Of a stretch of DNA of 64,000 nt, positions 55,762-64,000 are shown piece after piece. The notes under the pieces were generated by a model. It saw nothing but the letters and a program-made list of their open reading frames with translations, made no database searches and was not told where the DNA came from. The DNA lies in contig NZ_RAQM01000009.1 of NCBI RefSeq assembly GCF_003610735.1, forward strand, positions 259,194 through 323,193, written 5' to 3'. The DNA comes from Tenacibaculum lutimaris (GTDB lineage Bacteria; Bacteroidota; Bacteroidia; Flavobacteriales; Flavobacteriaceae). Each line of letters begins with the position of its first letter. Position 1 is the first letter of the stretch. The position numbers and the translations under genes are program-made.

Positions 55762-57858
55762 CTAAAATTTTATTTCAATAGTTTTTACTTTAGCATAACC
55801 TCCATTTATTAGTGTAGCACGTATATGATAGATATACGTTTCGTTGGGGCTTACTTCTTTATCAATTACATTTTTAATATTGGATGGTAAAATACGCCAT
55901 GTACTAGGTTGCTTTTCTTTTAACTGTTTATAAATAGTGTATTCAGCTATTTCTTTATTATTTGCTCTCCAAAAAAGTTCTATTTGATTAGTTTCTCTAT
56001 TTACCACATAATCCAGTCCCTTTATATATTCCTTTGGAGCCAAGTTTACCATTTCAATAGTTAAAGGAGTGGAAGGAAGCGAAGTCAATCCACTTTTATC
56101 AATAGCTGTAATATGATATCGATACCTATTATTAGGTTTCAATTCAGTATCTATATATTGACGAACTGAGTCATTAGTACTAAATACAGTCTCTCGTTCC
56201 TTATTTTCAGTAAGGTTTTCTCTCAGTAAAACATGTGTTACTTTTTCTTCTGAAGAAGGTATCCATTCTATGATAATTTTTCCTTCTTTTATTTTATATC
56301 CTGAAAAAACAGGAGCAGTTGGAGGAATTACATCTGGTTTTTCTAATACCAACACTTCTGATTTTTCGGAATGATTGTGACGCTTATCAACAGCTACTAT
56401 ACTATAAAACACTTCAGCGTTTAAGTTTTTTACTGTTACTGTGTCAATAAAACTATTTTGGTTTATAGGTGATACTGTTATTTGTGAAGGTTCTTCATCT
56501 TTTAAGAAACCTCTAAAAACTCTATATCCTAAGAAATCTGGTTCTATATTTTGTTTCCAAGTTATGTGAACCACACCTAAACTATCTATCTTTCCGCTTA
56601 ATTCTGTAGGTATCGCTGGTGGAGTCCTATCTAAAGGTTGTATCAGTGTTGAAAACGATGTTTTTTCTTGTTTTGGATCTTTTCCTATTGCTTTTATTTT
56701 AACATAGTTTGAAGCTTGTAGTTTGGAATAGGTAAGTTTACGTTGTTGTGGAGAAATATTATCTACAGCCACAACATATGGACCTTTATCAACTGGAGCA
56801 ATCAAAAGTTGAAATTTTTCTAGCAATGTTTCTCCCTTTTCAGGAAACTCCCATGTAATTACTGCCTCATTAGTGTTTTTGGTAAGTTGTACATCAAAAA
56901 CTCTAGGCGTGTAAGGTAAAATAGGTTTTCCTTCTCCTGAAATTATTTTAGAATACAATCCTTTTTCTCCAAACGGGGAAATTCCGTTAACTCTATAATA
57001 ATACGTCTTTGTATTATTTGCTAAGGAATCAATATAAAACATACGTTTTGCTGGGGCTTCAGGTTTATCATTCAAGTTTACCAAAGGTTCTTTGCTTAAA
57101 GGTGTAAAATTTACACCATCTTCTGAACGCTCTAAATTATAGGAGGTATATATATTTTTAAACAGTTGGTATTCCCATGTTAGAATTACATTTTTATCTC
57201 CAAAAATCCCCTGAAAATCCATAGGGGCAGGTAATGGTTCATAATTTTTAATACTTGCTATGGTAGCAGTTCCTTTTATTTTAATAGTTTTTGAAGCGCT
57301 TTCTAAAATTGCAGGTTTAATTTTGTACACATATTTTTCATGAAGTTTTACATCTGTATCTTCAAAACCCCAACCTGCTTTTTTTGCTGCTTCAAAACTC
57401 ATATCAGCCGCTAATAAAGAGAATGAAAAACGTTGTTCATTTTCATTGACCAAATTGTAAATGTCAGCCAGTTGCCCTTCGCTTCCACCTTCTATAAAAA
57501 AACTTTCACCAAATAATGCTTGTGCTATAATGGCTGCATTATTATCTTTTTCTACAATTTCTTGCCAAGTTTCAAGAGGTGCTGCTTGTATATTTTTTGC
57601 CCATACCTTTTCTAGACTTGGTAATCGTTTACCATTACTAGATAGTACATACTTTTCTAATATAAAACCACTTTTATTTGTCTTTTTCCAAGCATTTGCT
57701 GTAGTTGCTGCCCAACGTAATAAAATCTTATCTTTTTGTACCCTAGCAAGTATTTGTACATTCGGTACATTACTACCCTCTTTAATTTGTGCATATGCTT
57801 CAGAAGTAAATAAAAAATTTACTAGTATTAAATAACACACAGCAAATAACTTTTTCAT
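55762..57858 (-). CDS. Secreted multi-FN3 protein
   Basis: A 698-aa exported protein (signal peptide ending LFTSEAYAQ). It has a ~200-residue N-terminal domain (VQILARVQKDKILLRWAATT), then several FN3 domains with LTWEYQLFKNIYTSYNLERS, YYYRVNGISPFGEKG, VVHITWKQNIEPDFLGYRVF and IIIEWIPSSEEKVTHVLL, and a final FN3 (NQIELFWRANNKEIAEYTIY). It lacks a sorting domain. It starts after a hairpin-containing gap and stops 3 bp before the SprB gene start. It is likely an extracellular rod or adaptor that supports the large surface proteins. Confidence 0.8.
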   Translation of the reverse strand: MKKLFAVCYLILVNFLFTSEAYAQIKEGSNVPNVQILARVQKDKILLRWAATTANAWKKTNKSGFILEKYVLSSNGKRLPSLEKVWAKNIQAAPLETWQEIVEKDNNAAIIAQALFGESFFIEGGSEGQLADIYNLVNENEQRFSFSLLAADMSFEAAKKAGWGFEDTDVKLHEKYVYKIKPAILESASKTIKIKGTATIASIKNYEPLPAPMDFQGIFGDKNVILTWEYQLFKNIYTSYNLERSEDGVNFTPLSKEPLVNLNDKPEAPAKRMFYIDSLANNTKTYYYRVNGISPFGEKGLYSKIISGEGKPILPYTPRVFDVQLTKNTNEAVITWEFPEKGETLLEKFQLLIAPVDKGPYVVAVDNISPQQRKLTYSKLQASNYVKIKAIGKDPKQEKTSFSTLIQPLDRTPPAIPTELSGKIDSLGVVHITWKQNIEPDFLGYRVFRGFLKDEEPSQITVSPINQNSFIDTVTVKNLNAEVFYSIVAVDKRHNHSEKSEVLVLEKPDVIPPTAPVFSGYKIKEGKIIIEWIPSSEEKVTHVLLRENLTENKERETVFSTNDSVRQYIDTELKPNNRYRYHITAIDKSGLTSLPSTPLTIEMVNLAPKEYIKGLDYVVNRETNQIELFWRANNKEIAEYTIYKQLKEKQPSTWRILPSNIKNVIDKEVSPNETYIYHIRATLINGGYAKVKTIEIKF

Positions 57859-57879
57859 GCTTTTCTAGCTTTTTCTTAA

Positions 57880-57914
57880 TAAGGGTAGGTGTTAGTTAAC
57901 ATAACCTACCCTTA
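57880..57914 (-). promoter_or_regulatory. Inverted repeat before the FN3 gene
   Basis: An 11-bp stem (taagggtaggt / acctaccctta, 57880-57890 and 57904-57914) with a 13-nt loop, between the lipoprotein gene and the FN3 gene. On the minus strand no U-run follows, so it is not a clear terminator. It may be an RNA-processing or attenuation site that sets different expression levels within the operon. Confidence 0.45.
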
Positions 57915-57925
57915 CTTAATTTTAA

Positions 57926-58342
57926 TTATATTTTTTTATAAATAGTGTAACCTATTTCAACTCCTTCTTCTTTTGTCATAACTTTCAAGTTTCCATCCAC
58001 AAAGTAATATTTTACGTCATTCGTTGTTCCTTCATAGGTTACTCCCAAGGTGTTATTTCCTTTATCTTTCCAAGTTCCTTCACTTATATACGAAACACAT
58101 TCTTCATTCATATTTACTTCATAAGAAACATCTTTATACGTGTTATCAGATTTAAATTCAACTATTCCTTTTTTTTCGCACTCAGTAAGCTCATATTCCT
58201 CTCCATTGGATGCCACATCTTTTAGTATTTGCCATTTTCCTATTAATGTATCTTGTGGTGTATCGTCGCTACTACATGATGTAAAAAATACATTTACACA
58301 TACTACTAAAGTTAAAATCATTGCATTTTTAATTGTTCTCAT
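57926..58342 (-). CDS. Lipocalin-like lipoprotein
   Basis: A 138-aa lipoprotein (lipobox FTSC, Cys23) with a lipocalin-like mature domain: LIGKWQILKDVASNGEEYEL, CEKKGIVEFKSDNTYKDVSY, EGTWKDKGNNTLGVTYEG. Its pattern recalls the lipoprotein at 1264-1650. It lies between the giant 1606-aa gene and the FN3 gene in the same direction, directly behind a short tandem repeat. Whether it belongs to the toxin locus or is an insertion into it cannot be told from sequence. Confidence 0.7.
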   Translation of the reverse strand: MRTIKNAMILTLVVCVNVFFTSCSSDDTPQDTLIGKWQILKDVASNGEEYELTECEKKGIVEFKSDNTYKDVSYEVNMNEECVSYISEGTWKDKGNNTLGVTYEGTTNDVKYYFVDGNLKVMTKEEGVEIGYTIYKKI

Positions 58343-58350
58343 TTTTAAAA

Positions 58351-58402
58351 TTTACTTGGGTTTATAATTAATTTACTTGGGTTTATAATTAATTTACTTG
58401 TT
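58351..58402 (-). repeat. 21-bp tandem repeat between the 1606-aa gene and lipoprotein gene
   Basis: Two perfect copies of tttacttgggtttataattaa (58351-58371, 58372-58392) and a partial third copy. The last codons of the 1606-aa gene (around 58411-58421, tttatttgggttt) are a related copy, so the array probably grew from the gene's 3' end by slippage. Confidence 0.8.
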
Positions 58403-61400
58403 TATCTAAATTTATTTGGGTTTTTAAACTTATAAGTAGTATTGGTTCCTTTAATACCACTTGGTAATGTATAGAACAGTTTTACTTTATACTCTCCATA
58501 TCTCATAAATAGATAATTCTTATCTAAGAATTCCAATACTAAATTTCCGTTGTTTATAATTCCGTCACTATAATCATTTACTATTTGTGATTCTATATCT
58601 ATCCAATCTTGTTTATATACATACCCTAAATTATACCTGAAAGGAAATGTCGTTTCTAACATGTTTTTATTTACCTCATATTCTACATTGTTTACATAGG
58701 TATTTAATAATGGGAGTGCATATTTTGGAGGCGCTCCCAATTCGCTTTCGTCACGTCTTTTTACTCGGTAACCTCCTAATGGATATTTTGCATACAATGG
58801 TGGATTTATATCTTTTTCAAAATAATCGTCTTGTAAAGTTGCTTCTATAGTTACTAAAGGAACATTATCAGTGTAGCTTGTTCCTAACAGTTCTACTATA
58901 TCAAATGGTTCATGACTCTCTATTCTATTACTTAAATAAATAACATCTGAATAAAGTTTTCCCCAGTTATATTCCTTTGTATTTATTGAGTTTATTTTAT
59001 CTTTAAATGTTTTATATTTTGAAGTACTAAAATCGTAAGCTAATCTTTCTATCTCTCCGTCCTTTGAAATGTTTTCTGCTTTACTTTCTCTAACTTCTAC
59101 TTCAGTACTTTCAACATTATTATTATAAGAACTTTCATTTTCAGAGGTGTTACTTTCTTTTGACGAAATATTGGTACTAGATACATTACCTTTTAGTTCG
59201 CTTACAATACTTAAATGATATTTAGATGATTGTACTACATTAGGTAAATTGTATGTAATTATATTATCTGATGTATTGTAATTAAACTCATTTTTTACTG
59301 GTAGTTCACCTTCTTTTTCGTAAGTTATATAACTTTTCCATTGCGTATCATCGAATAGGTAGTCTTGTCCTCTTTTTAATTGGATATACCCCTTATCATA
59401 TTCTTTTTCAAAAAAATACTTTTGATCTAAAACAGGATATGCATATGTAATATTATGTAATGGAATAACTGTTGGAGCTCCTCCAGTAACAAAGGTTCTT
59501 TCTTCCTTTTCTATGGCTTTTTTCCCATCAATCATAATTGTCTGGAAAACCCCTTTTACTTTTTCTTTAAAACTTACTTCTACCTCAACGGTTAATTCCT
59601 CATTTGGTGGTAAAATATCAGTAGAAACAAAATTGGCTCTATCATTATAATTTGACCACTCAATATTTCCATCTATTTCTTTTCCTTTGTGTAGTATTCT
59701 ATATTTTTCAAGAATAATCTTGTATGTTTTATCTCCTTCGTCTTCAGGTATTACAATTGGTTCTCCTACTTTCATACTAAAAGTAGCTTGAGATATGGTA
59801 AACACATCAACATCTTTACCTCCATCATCGGGAGTTACATCAGTAATTATTTTGAGTCCACCTAACGGAGAAGCATCTTCAAATACACATTCTTCCCCTA
59901 ATGTTAATTTAAATCTAAACCTTCCCTTCACTAAACCTCCTAGTACACTGAAATGTCCACCAACATAACCTCTCATCCATACAGGGTTTGGAGCTTTAGC
60001 TTGTAAAAGTACAGCGGCTCCTGCTTTTATAATTGGTATTTTTTTGCTTACAAAAAATAACTTAACATGAATACCTAACTCTCCTTGTAAATAAACATAC
60101 GCTTGTCCATTAGCATACCACCCGTTTATTCCAACTTGATCTCCTGTATTAGAACATCTAGCTTCTCCATAATCTTTAAGCATAATATCAAAACCAGCTC
60201 CAGCCTGAAAACGAGCATAGAATATTAAAAAACGTAAGTCTCCTGTATCAATAGAAATATCAGCTCCAAAAGCAAATCCTCCACCATTGCTTAAAGCATT
60301 TTCATCACGCATATAATCGAGTTCATTAGCATCAACTCCTAAAATCTCAGCAACTATAGGTGGTGGAGGTGGTGATCCTGGTAATTTAGACCCTACCATA
60401 AAATAGCCTCCTGACTCTACACTTACAGGACCAACACCTATACGCAAACCTAAACGATCCTCTGGTGTACCTATATATATGTACCAATCCTCTGGTGAAA
60501 AGTGTAACACTGCCCAACCTGCTCTACCTCCTGGCCCTCTTCCTTCTACAAAGCCTCCAGCCACATTTACATAAGCATCTAACTCACCATGAAGCACATC
60601 ATTTTGAAAATCGTAGGTAATACCAACTTTAGCACTAATAGTCATTTTATCTGTGGGTATTTGCGGAAAATCACTTGATGCCTTATTTAAAAGGTTTCTT
60701 CCTGTCCATGAACTTTCTATATTTTCTTTGGTTACCCCTAAAAATTTTCCTCTAGCAATTGTATTCTTTTTAAGTGTACCCATTAATTCTGAAATACTAT
60801 TCATACCAGGTATTTTCACATTCATAAAAGTTCCTTGTCCATAAAAACCTAAGAAATCTAAACCTCCAACTCTGTTAAAAACCATCTCAAAACCAGCTCT
60901 TCCTTCAAAAACATCATCCTTTATTGCATTAAACATGACCATAGCCTTTAAACCTAGACCCAATTTAGCGTCTGGCGTATATCCAATTCCTGTAGGGGAA
61001 AAATCTGATGAAAAATCTGTCCGCTTCATTCTATACGATGCTCCACCTGCAAAACCACTTAAATTGAACACTCCTGTACCTATTGATAGCCCTTCCACCA
61101 TTGCTTCAAATTGCCAATATCTAAAAGTTTTTTTACCAAAAACTCCCTTAGCACCAGCTTTTAATCCAAGAGTTTTAAAATCTGCTGTTAATTTTGCTGA
61201 AAACCCGTCTCCATACTCTGGATCATCATTCATTAATGTTAAGTTTCCTTCTATAGAAAAACCTCCTAAGTCGGCTTTTAATGCTATAGCATCAAGATCT
61301 ACCCCTTGGAATTCCCACTTTTGCTTGTAGTTTTCCTCTTCAACCCCCCCTATAATCCCTAAACTAGTTTTTGCAGCAAATCCATTACTCTCCCCCATTA

Positions 61401-63222
61401 GGTTAATCCCTAAATCAAAATATAAGTTTGCATTCGTTTTATTTGCTGTAATTCCTATATTCTCTATAGATACTGGAAAACCAGCTAAAGCTACCTTATC
61501 ACGATACCCCATATAATCTACTGAAAAGATTGGGCTTTCGGTTTGTAATACCAAATTTTGAAAAACAATCCCTTTAAATTCGACTAATCTCTTTTTACCT
61601 GAACTATCTACTAAAGTATCTCCTTCTTTTTCTAAACTATTCACTTGATTAGCACTAATAGCTAATCGTCCATGTAATATGGCTTTAGGTCTAAATTCTC
61701 CTTCTTTTACTTTTAATTCAATGGCACTATTGGGCAATAACTCTCCTTTGGCTTTCCATAAATTAAAATCGACAACTGAATCGTTACGAACATTTAGTAG
61801 ATATTCTTCTTCTGAGATAATCCCAGTATATCTTAATCCTTGTTGTATCGTATCTTTCTTTTCTACTCTCGAAACAGGTAATTGGATACGTCCTTCAAAA
61901 GATGCTCCTATTAGTTTATTAGTAGCTAATGATACTTCTATTTTATCTAGAGAATATGCCCACGCTTTATTTTTATTCGTTCTTCCTTTATTTAATGGAA
62001 AAATATTTTCTGCATAAAAGGATCCTGATACTCCATTTCCATCAATTATTAAATGATGGGCTCCAAAAGTAACTCTCTTACTTCCTTTTGATATGGTTTC
62101 CGATGTTTTAAACTCTTTAGGTAGTTTTACATCTAAAGTATTCACATAAACTCCTCTCCAAATATTTTGATTTGGCAGTAATAATCCGTTTTTATGATAA
62201 TGTTCAGGGAATTTAACATTAGGAGAATTTCTTAAGTCACTAAAATCTAAAACAGCTTCATTTAAATAAAATTGAAAATTACCGTCATAATCTTTTTTAT
62301 TTCTCTTTTTAGCTAAAACAAAAGGTTGTAAACTTATTCCAACTAATAAATCGTTCCAATCTGAAGCAATAGCTTTAAAAGCTCCTTTTACACGATAAGG
62401 TACTTGGAGTGTTTGTGTTCCATTTTCTGTTTCTACTTTGTAAGGAACTTTTGTCTTTCCTTCATTTACTTCTCCATTTTTTTCTAAAGGTAATATCAAT
62501 TCTCTTGAAAACTCAACTTCTCCTTCTATCCCTAACTCTTTAACACCATCACAATTAATAGTTACAAATGTTTTGTTTTGGGTAACGCCTGTTCTATAAT
62601 CAAAACCTCCTTTTAAAGTTAACATCCATTTGCCTCCATTAAAAGGTATATGCATATCTCCTAACAGTACTAAGTTGGCGTCTCCGACAATACCTCCAGC
62701 ATGTGATAACTTTACATTATTAGCTCCAAAAAACAACTCTATAGGATAGCCGTTTTCATTAGTTTGTGGTAATCGCACCCTTGCAAAAACAGTTAACTCT
62801 GTATAGTCTTTGTATATGTTAGCTTGTGTTATTCCTATCGCATATTGAATATTCTCTCTAGTATGCTTAACTCCAACCGGAAGTTCTTTTATATCTTCAT
62901 TTGAAAAACTATCTACCCAAGACTCATGTTTTTCAATTTGTTCAAATGAAGCTAGTGCTTTATCTCTATCGTTAACTACAAGTGAAGAAGTAGGATACCA
63001 CGTTTTAATATTGGACCAAGAAAAAATGTAACTTTCCTCTAAACTTTTTACTTCGTCTAACTTGGCATAAAAAAAAGAATCTGTTTTATTTGCGAATAAA
63101 CTATCTAAAAAATAATGTTTTTCTGTTTCATTATTTTTCACAATAGCTGTTGTTGCATTACCTATAACGGTATGAATAATACATACCCATAAAAAAAAGG
63201 AAAAAGCGAGGCCTTTCTTCAT
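58402..63222 (-). CDS. Giant secreted beta-rich protein, first gene of the toxin/immunity block
   Basis: A protein of about 1606 aa. I use the ATG at 63222 rather than an upstream GTG at 63243. The signal peptide is KKGLAFSFFLWVCIIHTVIG. Most of the chain is alternating short beta strands with Gly/Asn turns (GGFSIEGNLTLMNDDPEYGDG, FSAKLTADFKTLGLKAGAKG, WMRGYVGGHFSVLGGLVKG), which suggests a long beta-barrel or beta-solenoid-like body. Several stretches read like amphipathic outer-membrane strands. The last ~450 residues include FN3-like segments and a Ser/Glu-rich low-complexity stretch. No sorting domain is present. I recognise no named family. It probably forms the structural base of the locus. 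Confidence 0.7.
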   Translation of the reverse strand: MKKGLAFSFFLWVCIIHTVIGNATTAIVKNNETEKHYFLDSLFANKTDSFFYAKLDEVKSLEESYIFSWSNIKTWYPTSSLVVNDRDKALASFEQIEKHESWVDSFSNEDIKELPVGVKHTRENIQYAIGITQANIYKDYTELTVFARVRLPQTNENGYPIELFFGANNVKLSHAGGIVGDANLVLLGDMHIPFNGGKWMLTLKGGFDYRTGVTQNKTFVTINCDGVKELGIEGEVEFSRELILPLEKNGEVNEGKTKVPYKVETENGTQTLQVPYRVKGAFKAIASDWNDLLVGISLQPFVLAKKRNKKDYDGNFQFYLNEAVLDFSDLRNSPNVKFPEHYHKNGLLLPNQNIWRGVYVNTLDVKLPKEFKTSETISKGSKRVTFGAHHLIIDGNGVSGSFYAENIFPLNKGRTNKNKAWAYSLDKIEVSLATNKLIGASFEGRIQLPVSRVEKKDTIQQGLRYTGIISEEEYLLNVRNDSVVDFNLWKAKGELLPNSAIELKVKEGEFRPKAILHGRLAISANQVNSLEKEGDTLVDSSGKKRLVEFKGIVFQNLVLQTESPIFSVDYMGYRDKVALAGFPVSIENIGITANKTNANLYFDLGINLMGESNGFAAKTSLGIIGGVEEENYKQKWEFQGVDLDAIALKADLGGFSIEGNLTLMNDDPEYGDGFSAKLTADFKTLGLKAGAKGVFGKKTFRYWQFEAMVEGLSIGTGVFNLSGFAGGASYRMKRTDFSSDFSPTGIGYTPDAKLGLGLKAMVMFNAIKDDVFEGRAGFEMVFNRVGGLDFLGFYGQGTFMNVKIPGMNSISELMGTLKKNTIARGKFLGVTKENIESSWTGRNLLNKASSDFPQIPTDKMTISAKVGITYDFQNDVLHGELDAYVNVAGGFVEGRGPGGRAGWAVLHFSPEDWYIYIGTPEDRLGLRIGVGPVSVESGGYFMVGSKLPGSPPPPPIVAEILGVDANELDYMRDENALSNGGGFAFGADISIDTGDLRFLIFYARFQAGAGFDIMLKDYGEARCSNTGDQVGINGWYANGQAYVYLQGELGIHVKLFFVSKKIPIIKAGAAVLLQAKAPNPVWMRGYVGGHFSVLGGLVKGRFRFKLTLGEECVFEDASPLGGLKIITDVTPDDGGKDVDVFTISQATFSMKVGEPIVIPEDEGDKTYKIILEKYRILHKGKEIDGNIEWSNYNDRANFVSTDILPPNEELTVEVEVSFKEKVKGVFQTIMIDGKKAIEKEERTFVTGGAPTVIPLHNITYAYPVLDQKYFFEKEYDKGYIQLKRGQDYLFDDTQWKSYITYEKEGELPVKNEFNYNTSDNIITYNLPNVVQSSKYHLSIVSELKGNVSSTNISSKESNTSENESSYNNNVESTEVEVRESKAENISKDGEIERLAYDFSTSKYKTFKDKINSINTKEYNWGKLYSDVIYLSNRIESHEPFDIVELLGTSYTDNVPLVTIEATLQDDYFEKDINPPLYAKYPLGGYRVKRRDESELGAPPKYALPLLNTYVNNVEYEVNKNMLETTFPFRYNLGYVYKQDWIDIESQIVNDYSDGIINNGNLVLEFLDKNYLFMRYGEYKVKLFYTLPSGIKGTNTTYKFKNPNKFR

Positions 63223-63543
63223 AGCTTTTTGTTTTACAAACACGGAAAACTACCGTATTTATTAATAATGTCTTTTTCTAAATTCTACTACAAAGTAAAC
63301 AAAAAGAATTAACTTAACATTAACATTTTTCATTTTTTACACCTCCTCATTTTTTTCTCCATTAAACAACTTATTTAACTTAAAAAATACTAACTACTCA
63401 AAAAGTACTATAGCATAAAAATCCTTAATTTCTAACGAATCAATACAACTTTTACTTCGTTTTCCTAAACATTAACCTTTATAATCTTATTTCTTTCATT
63501 TATTAAGTAAATTAGTAATTTTCTAAAATTACAATACTTAACT
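63223..63543. other. Divergent intergenic region between the toxin locus and a Crp/Fnr gene
   Basis: About 320 bp, AT-rich and without a reading frame. It must carry the promoter of the 31-kb minus-strand block and that of the regulator. The best minus-strand -7 candidate is ttactttg near 63290. An 8-bp perfect inverted repeat (gtaatttt / aaaattac, 63515-63532) lies 11 bp before the regulator ATG and could be an operator. Confidence 0.45.
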
Positions 63544-64000
63544 ATGAATAAAGAAACTATATTAAACTCTATCAGTAACTCACATAGTAAATTATCTTCG
63601 AAGTGTCAATTAGACTTATTAAAAACTACTAAAATATTAAGTTTAAAAAAAGGGACACTCCTTGTACGTGATGGGCAATTTTCTAACAAAACATATTACA
63701 TAATTTCTGGAGCTGCTAGAGCCTATTATTTAAAAAATGGAAAAGATATTTCAGATTGGTTTGCTTTTGAAAATGAATTTATAAGTCCTATTATAAGTTA
63801 TTTCACCAATAAACCCAGTCCACATTATATTGAATTACTTGAAGACTCTGTATTATTAGAACTTACAAAAGAAGATGTTGAAATTATCTCAAACAAGCAT
63901 CATGATTTCGAGCGATTAATTAGAATTGTTGTTACTAAAACCATGTTAAGTCTACAAGAAAGAATTTCCTCTATACTATTTCAAAAAGCAGAACAAAGGT
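63544..64000 (+). CDS. Crp/Fnr-family transcriptional regulator, N-terminal part (cut by window end)
   Basis: The first 152 codons show a cyclic-nucleotide-binding-like beta roll: LKKGTLLVRDGQFSNKTYYI, ISGAARAYYLKNGKDISDWF, FENEFISPIISYFTNKPS, IELLEDSVLLELTKEDVEII. The dimerisation helix follows (RLIRIVVTKTMLSLQERISS). The helix-turn-helix lies beyond the window. This layout is usual for Bacteroidota Crp/Fnr proteins that do not bind cAMP. It starts at the ATG at 63544 and is divergent from the toxin locus, so it may regulate it, but that is only positional inference. Confidence 0.85.
   Translation, partial: MNKETILNSISNSHSKLSSKCQLDLLKTTKILSLKKGTLLVRDGQFSNKTYYIISGAARAYYLKNGKDISDWFAFENEFISPIISYFTNKPSPHYIELLEDSVLLELTKEDVEIISNKHHDFERLIRIVVTKTMLSLQERISSILFQKAEQR

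Overview
The window comes from a low-GC member of the Bacteroidota, most likely family Flavobacteriaceae (Tenacibaculum/Polaribacter-like). The evidence is the TAnnTTTG promoter boxes without ribosome binding sites, TonB-dependent receptors with CarboxypepD_reg domains, DUF4249 lipoproteins, SprB repeats, type IX secretion (T9SS) sorting domains of both A and B type, and the gene order zapA / 6S RNA / rny. No tRNA, rRNA, insertion sequence, prophage or CRISPR array was seen.

Positions 1-32 kb are mainly housekeeping. They hold the end of hemH plus hemJ, recR, pepD, and a four-gene outer-membrane uptake operon (TonB-dependent receptor, DUF4249 lipoprotein, MG2-like protein, 4.3-10.7 kb). An ACP phosphodiesterase, ggt, an RluA-type pseudouridine synthase, trmD and rplS follow. 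A probable unannotated RNA of about 400 nt (15.2-15.6 kb) separates rplS from icd. Next come murQ, a small membrane protein and an ATP-grasp enzyme. A five-gene set of secreted surface proteins ends in a T9SS type B substrate (20.4-25.6 kb). A secreted basic protein behind a sigma-54-like promoter, rny, a 6S-like RNA, zapA, a coiled-coil partner, an M23 peptidase, an SMR exporter and a DUF2200 gene complete this part.

Positions 32.2-63.2 kb are one co-directional minus-strand block of about 31 kb, and this is the remarkable part. Read in its own direction it starts with large secreted structural proteins: a 1606-aa beta-rich protein, a lipocalin-like lipoprotein, an FN3 protein, a 1695-aa SprB-repeat protein with a T9SS type A sorting domain, and a PKD lipoprotein. 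Then comes a TANFOR/FN3-like protein whose C-terminus is an exchangeable toxin-like domain. After it lies an array of toxin tips and candidate immunity genes: an immunity gene, an orphan copy of the toxin tip joined through an identical 42-bp linker, a second paralogous immunity gene and a decayed third linker. A 1593-aa protein with a zincin domain and a papain-like (Cys-His-Asp) C-terminus follows with three tandem paralogous candidate immunity genes. Then come a short secreted pretoxin/toxin gene, three more small candidate immunity genes, two decayed gene fragments and a NADAR-domain gene. The block ends with an outer-membrane barrel-like protein carrying a helical tail.

I read this as a polymorphic toxin/immunity locus built into a surface-protein operon. 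Its cassette array lies between a structural module and a terminal barrel gene. The toxin-tipped proteins have Sec signals but no T9SS sorting domain, because their C-terminus is the toxin, so how they cross the outer membrane is open. The window ends in a divergent, truncated Crp/Fnr-type regulator gene at 63544.
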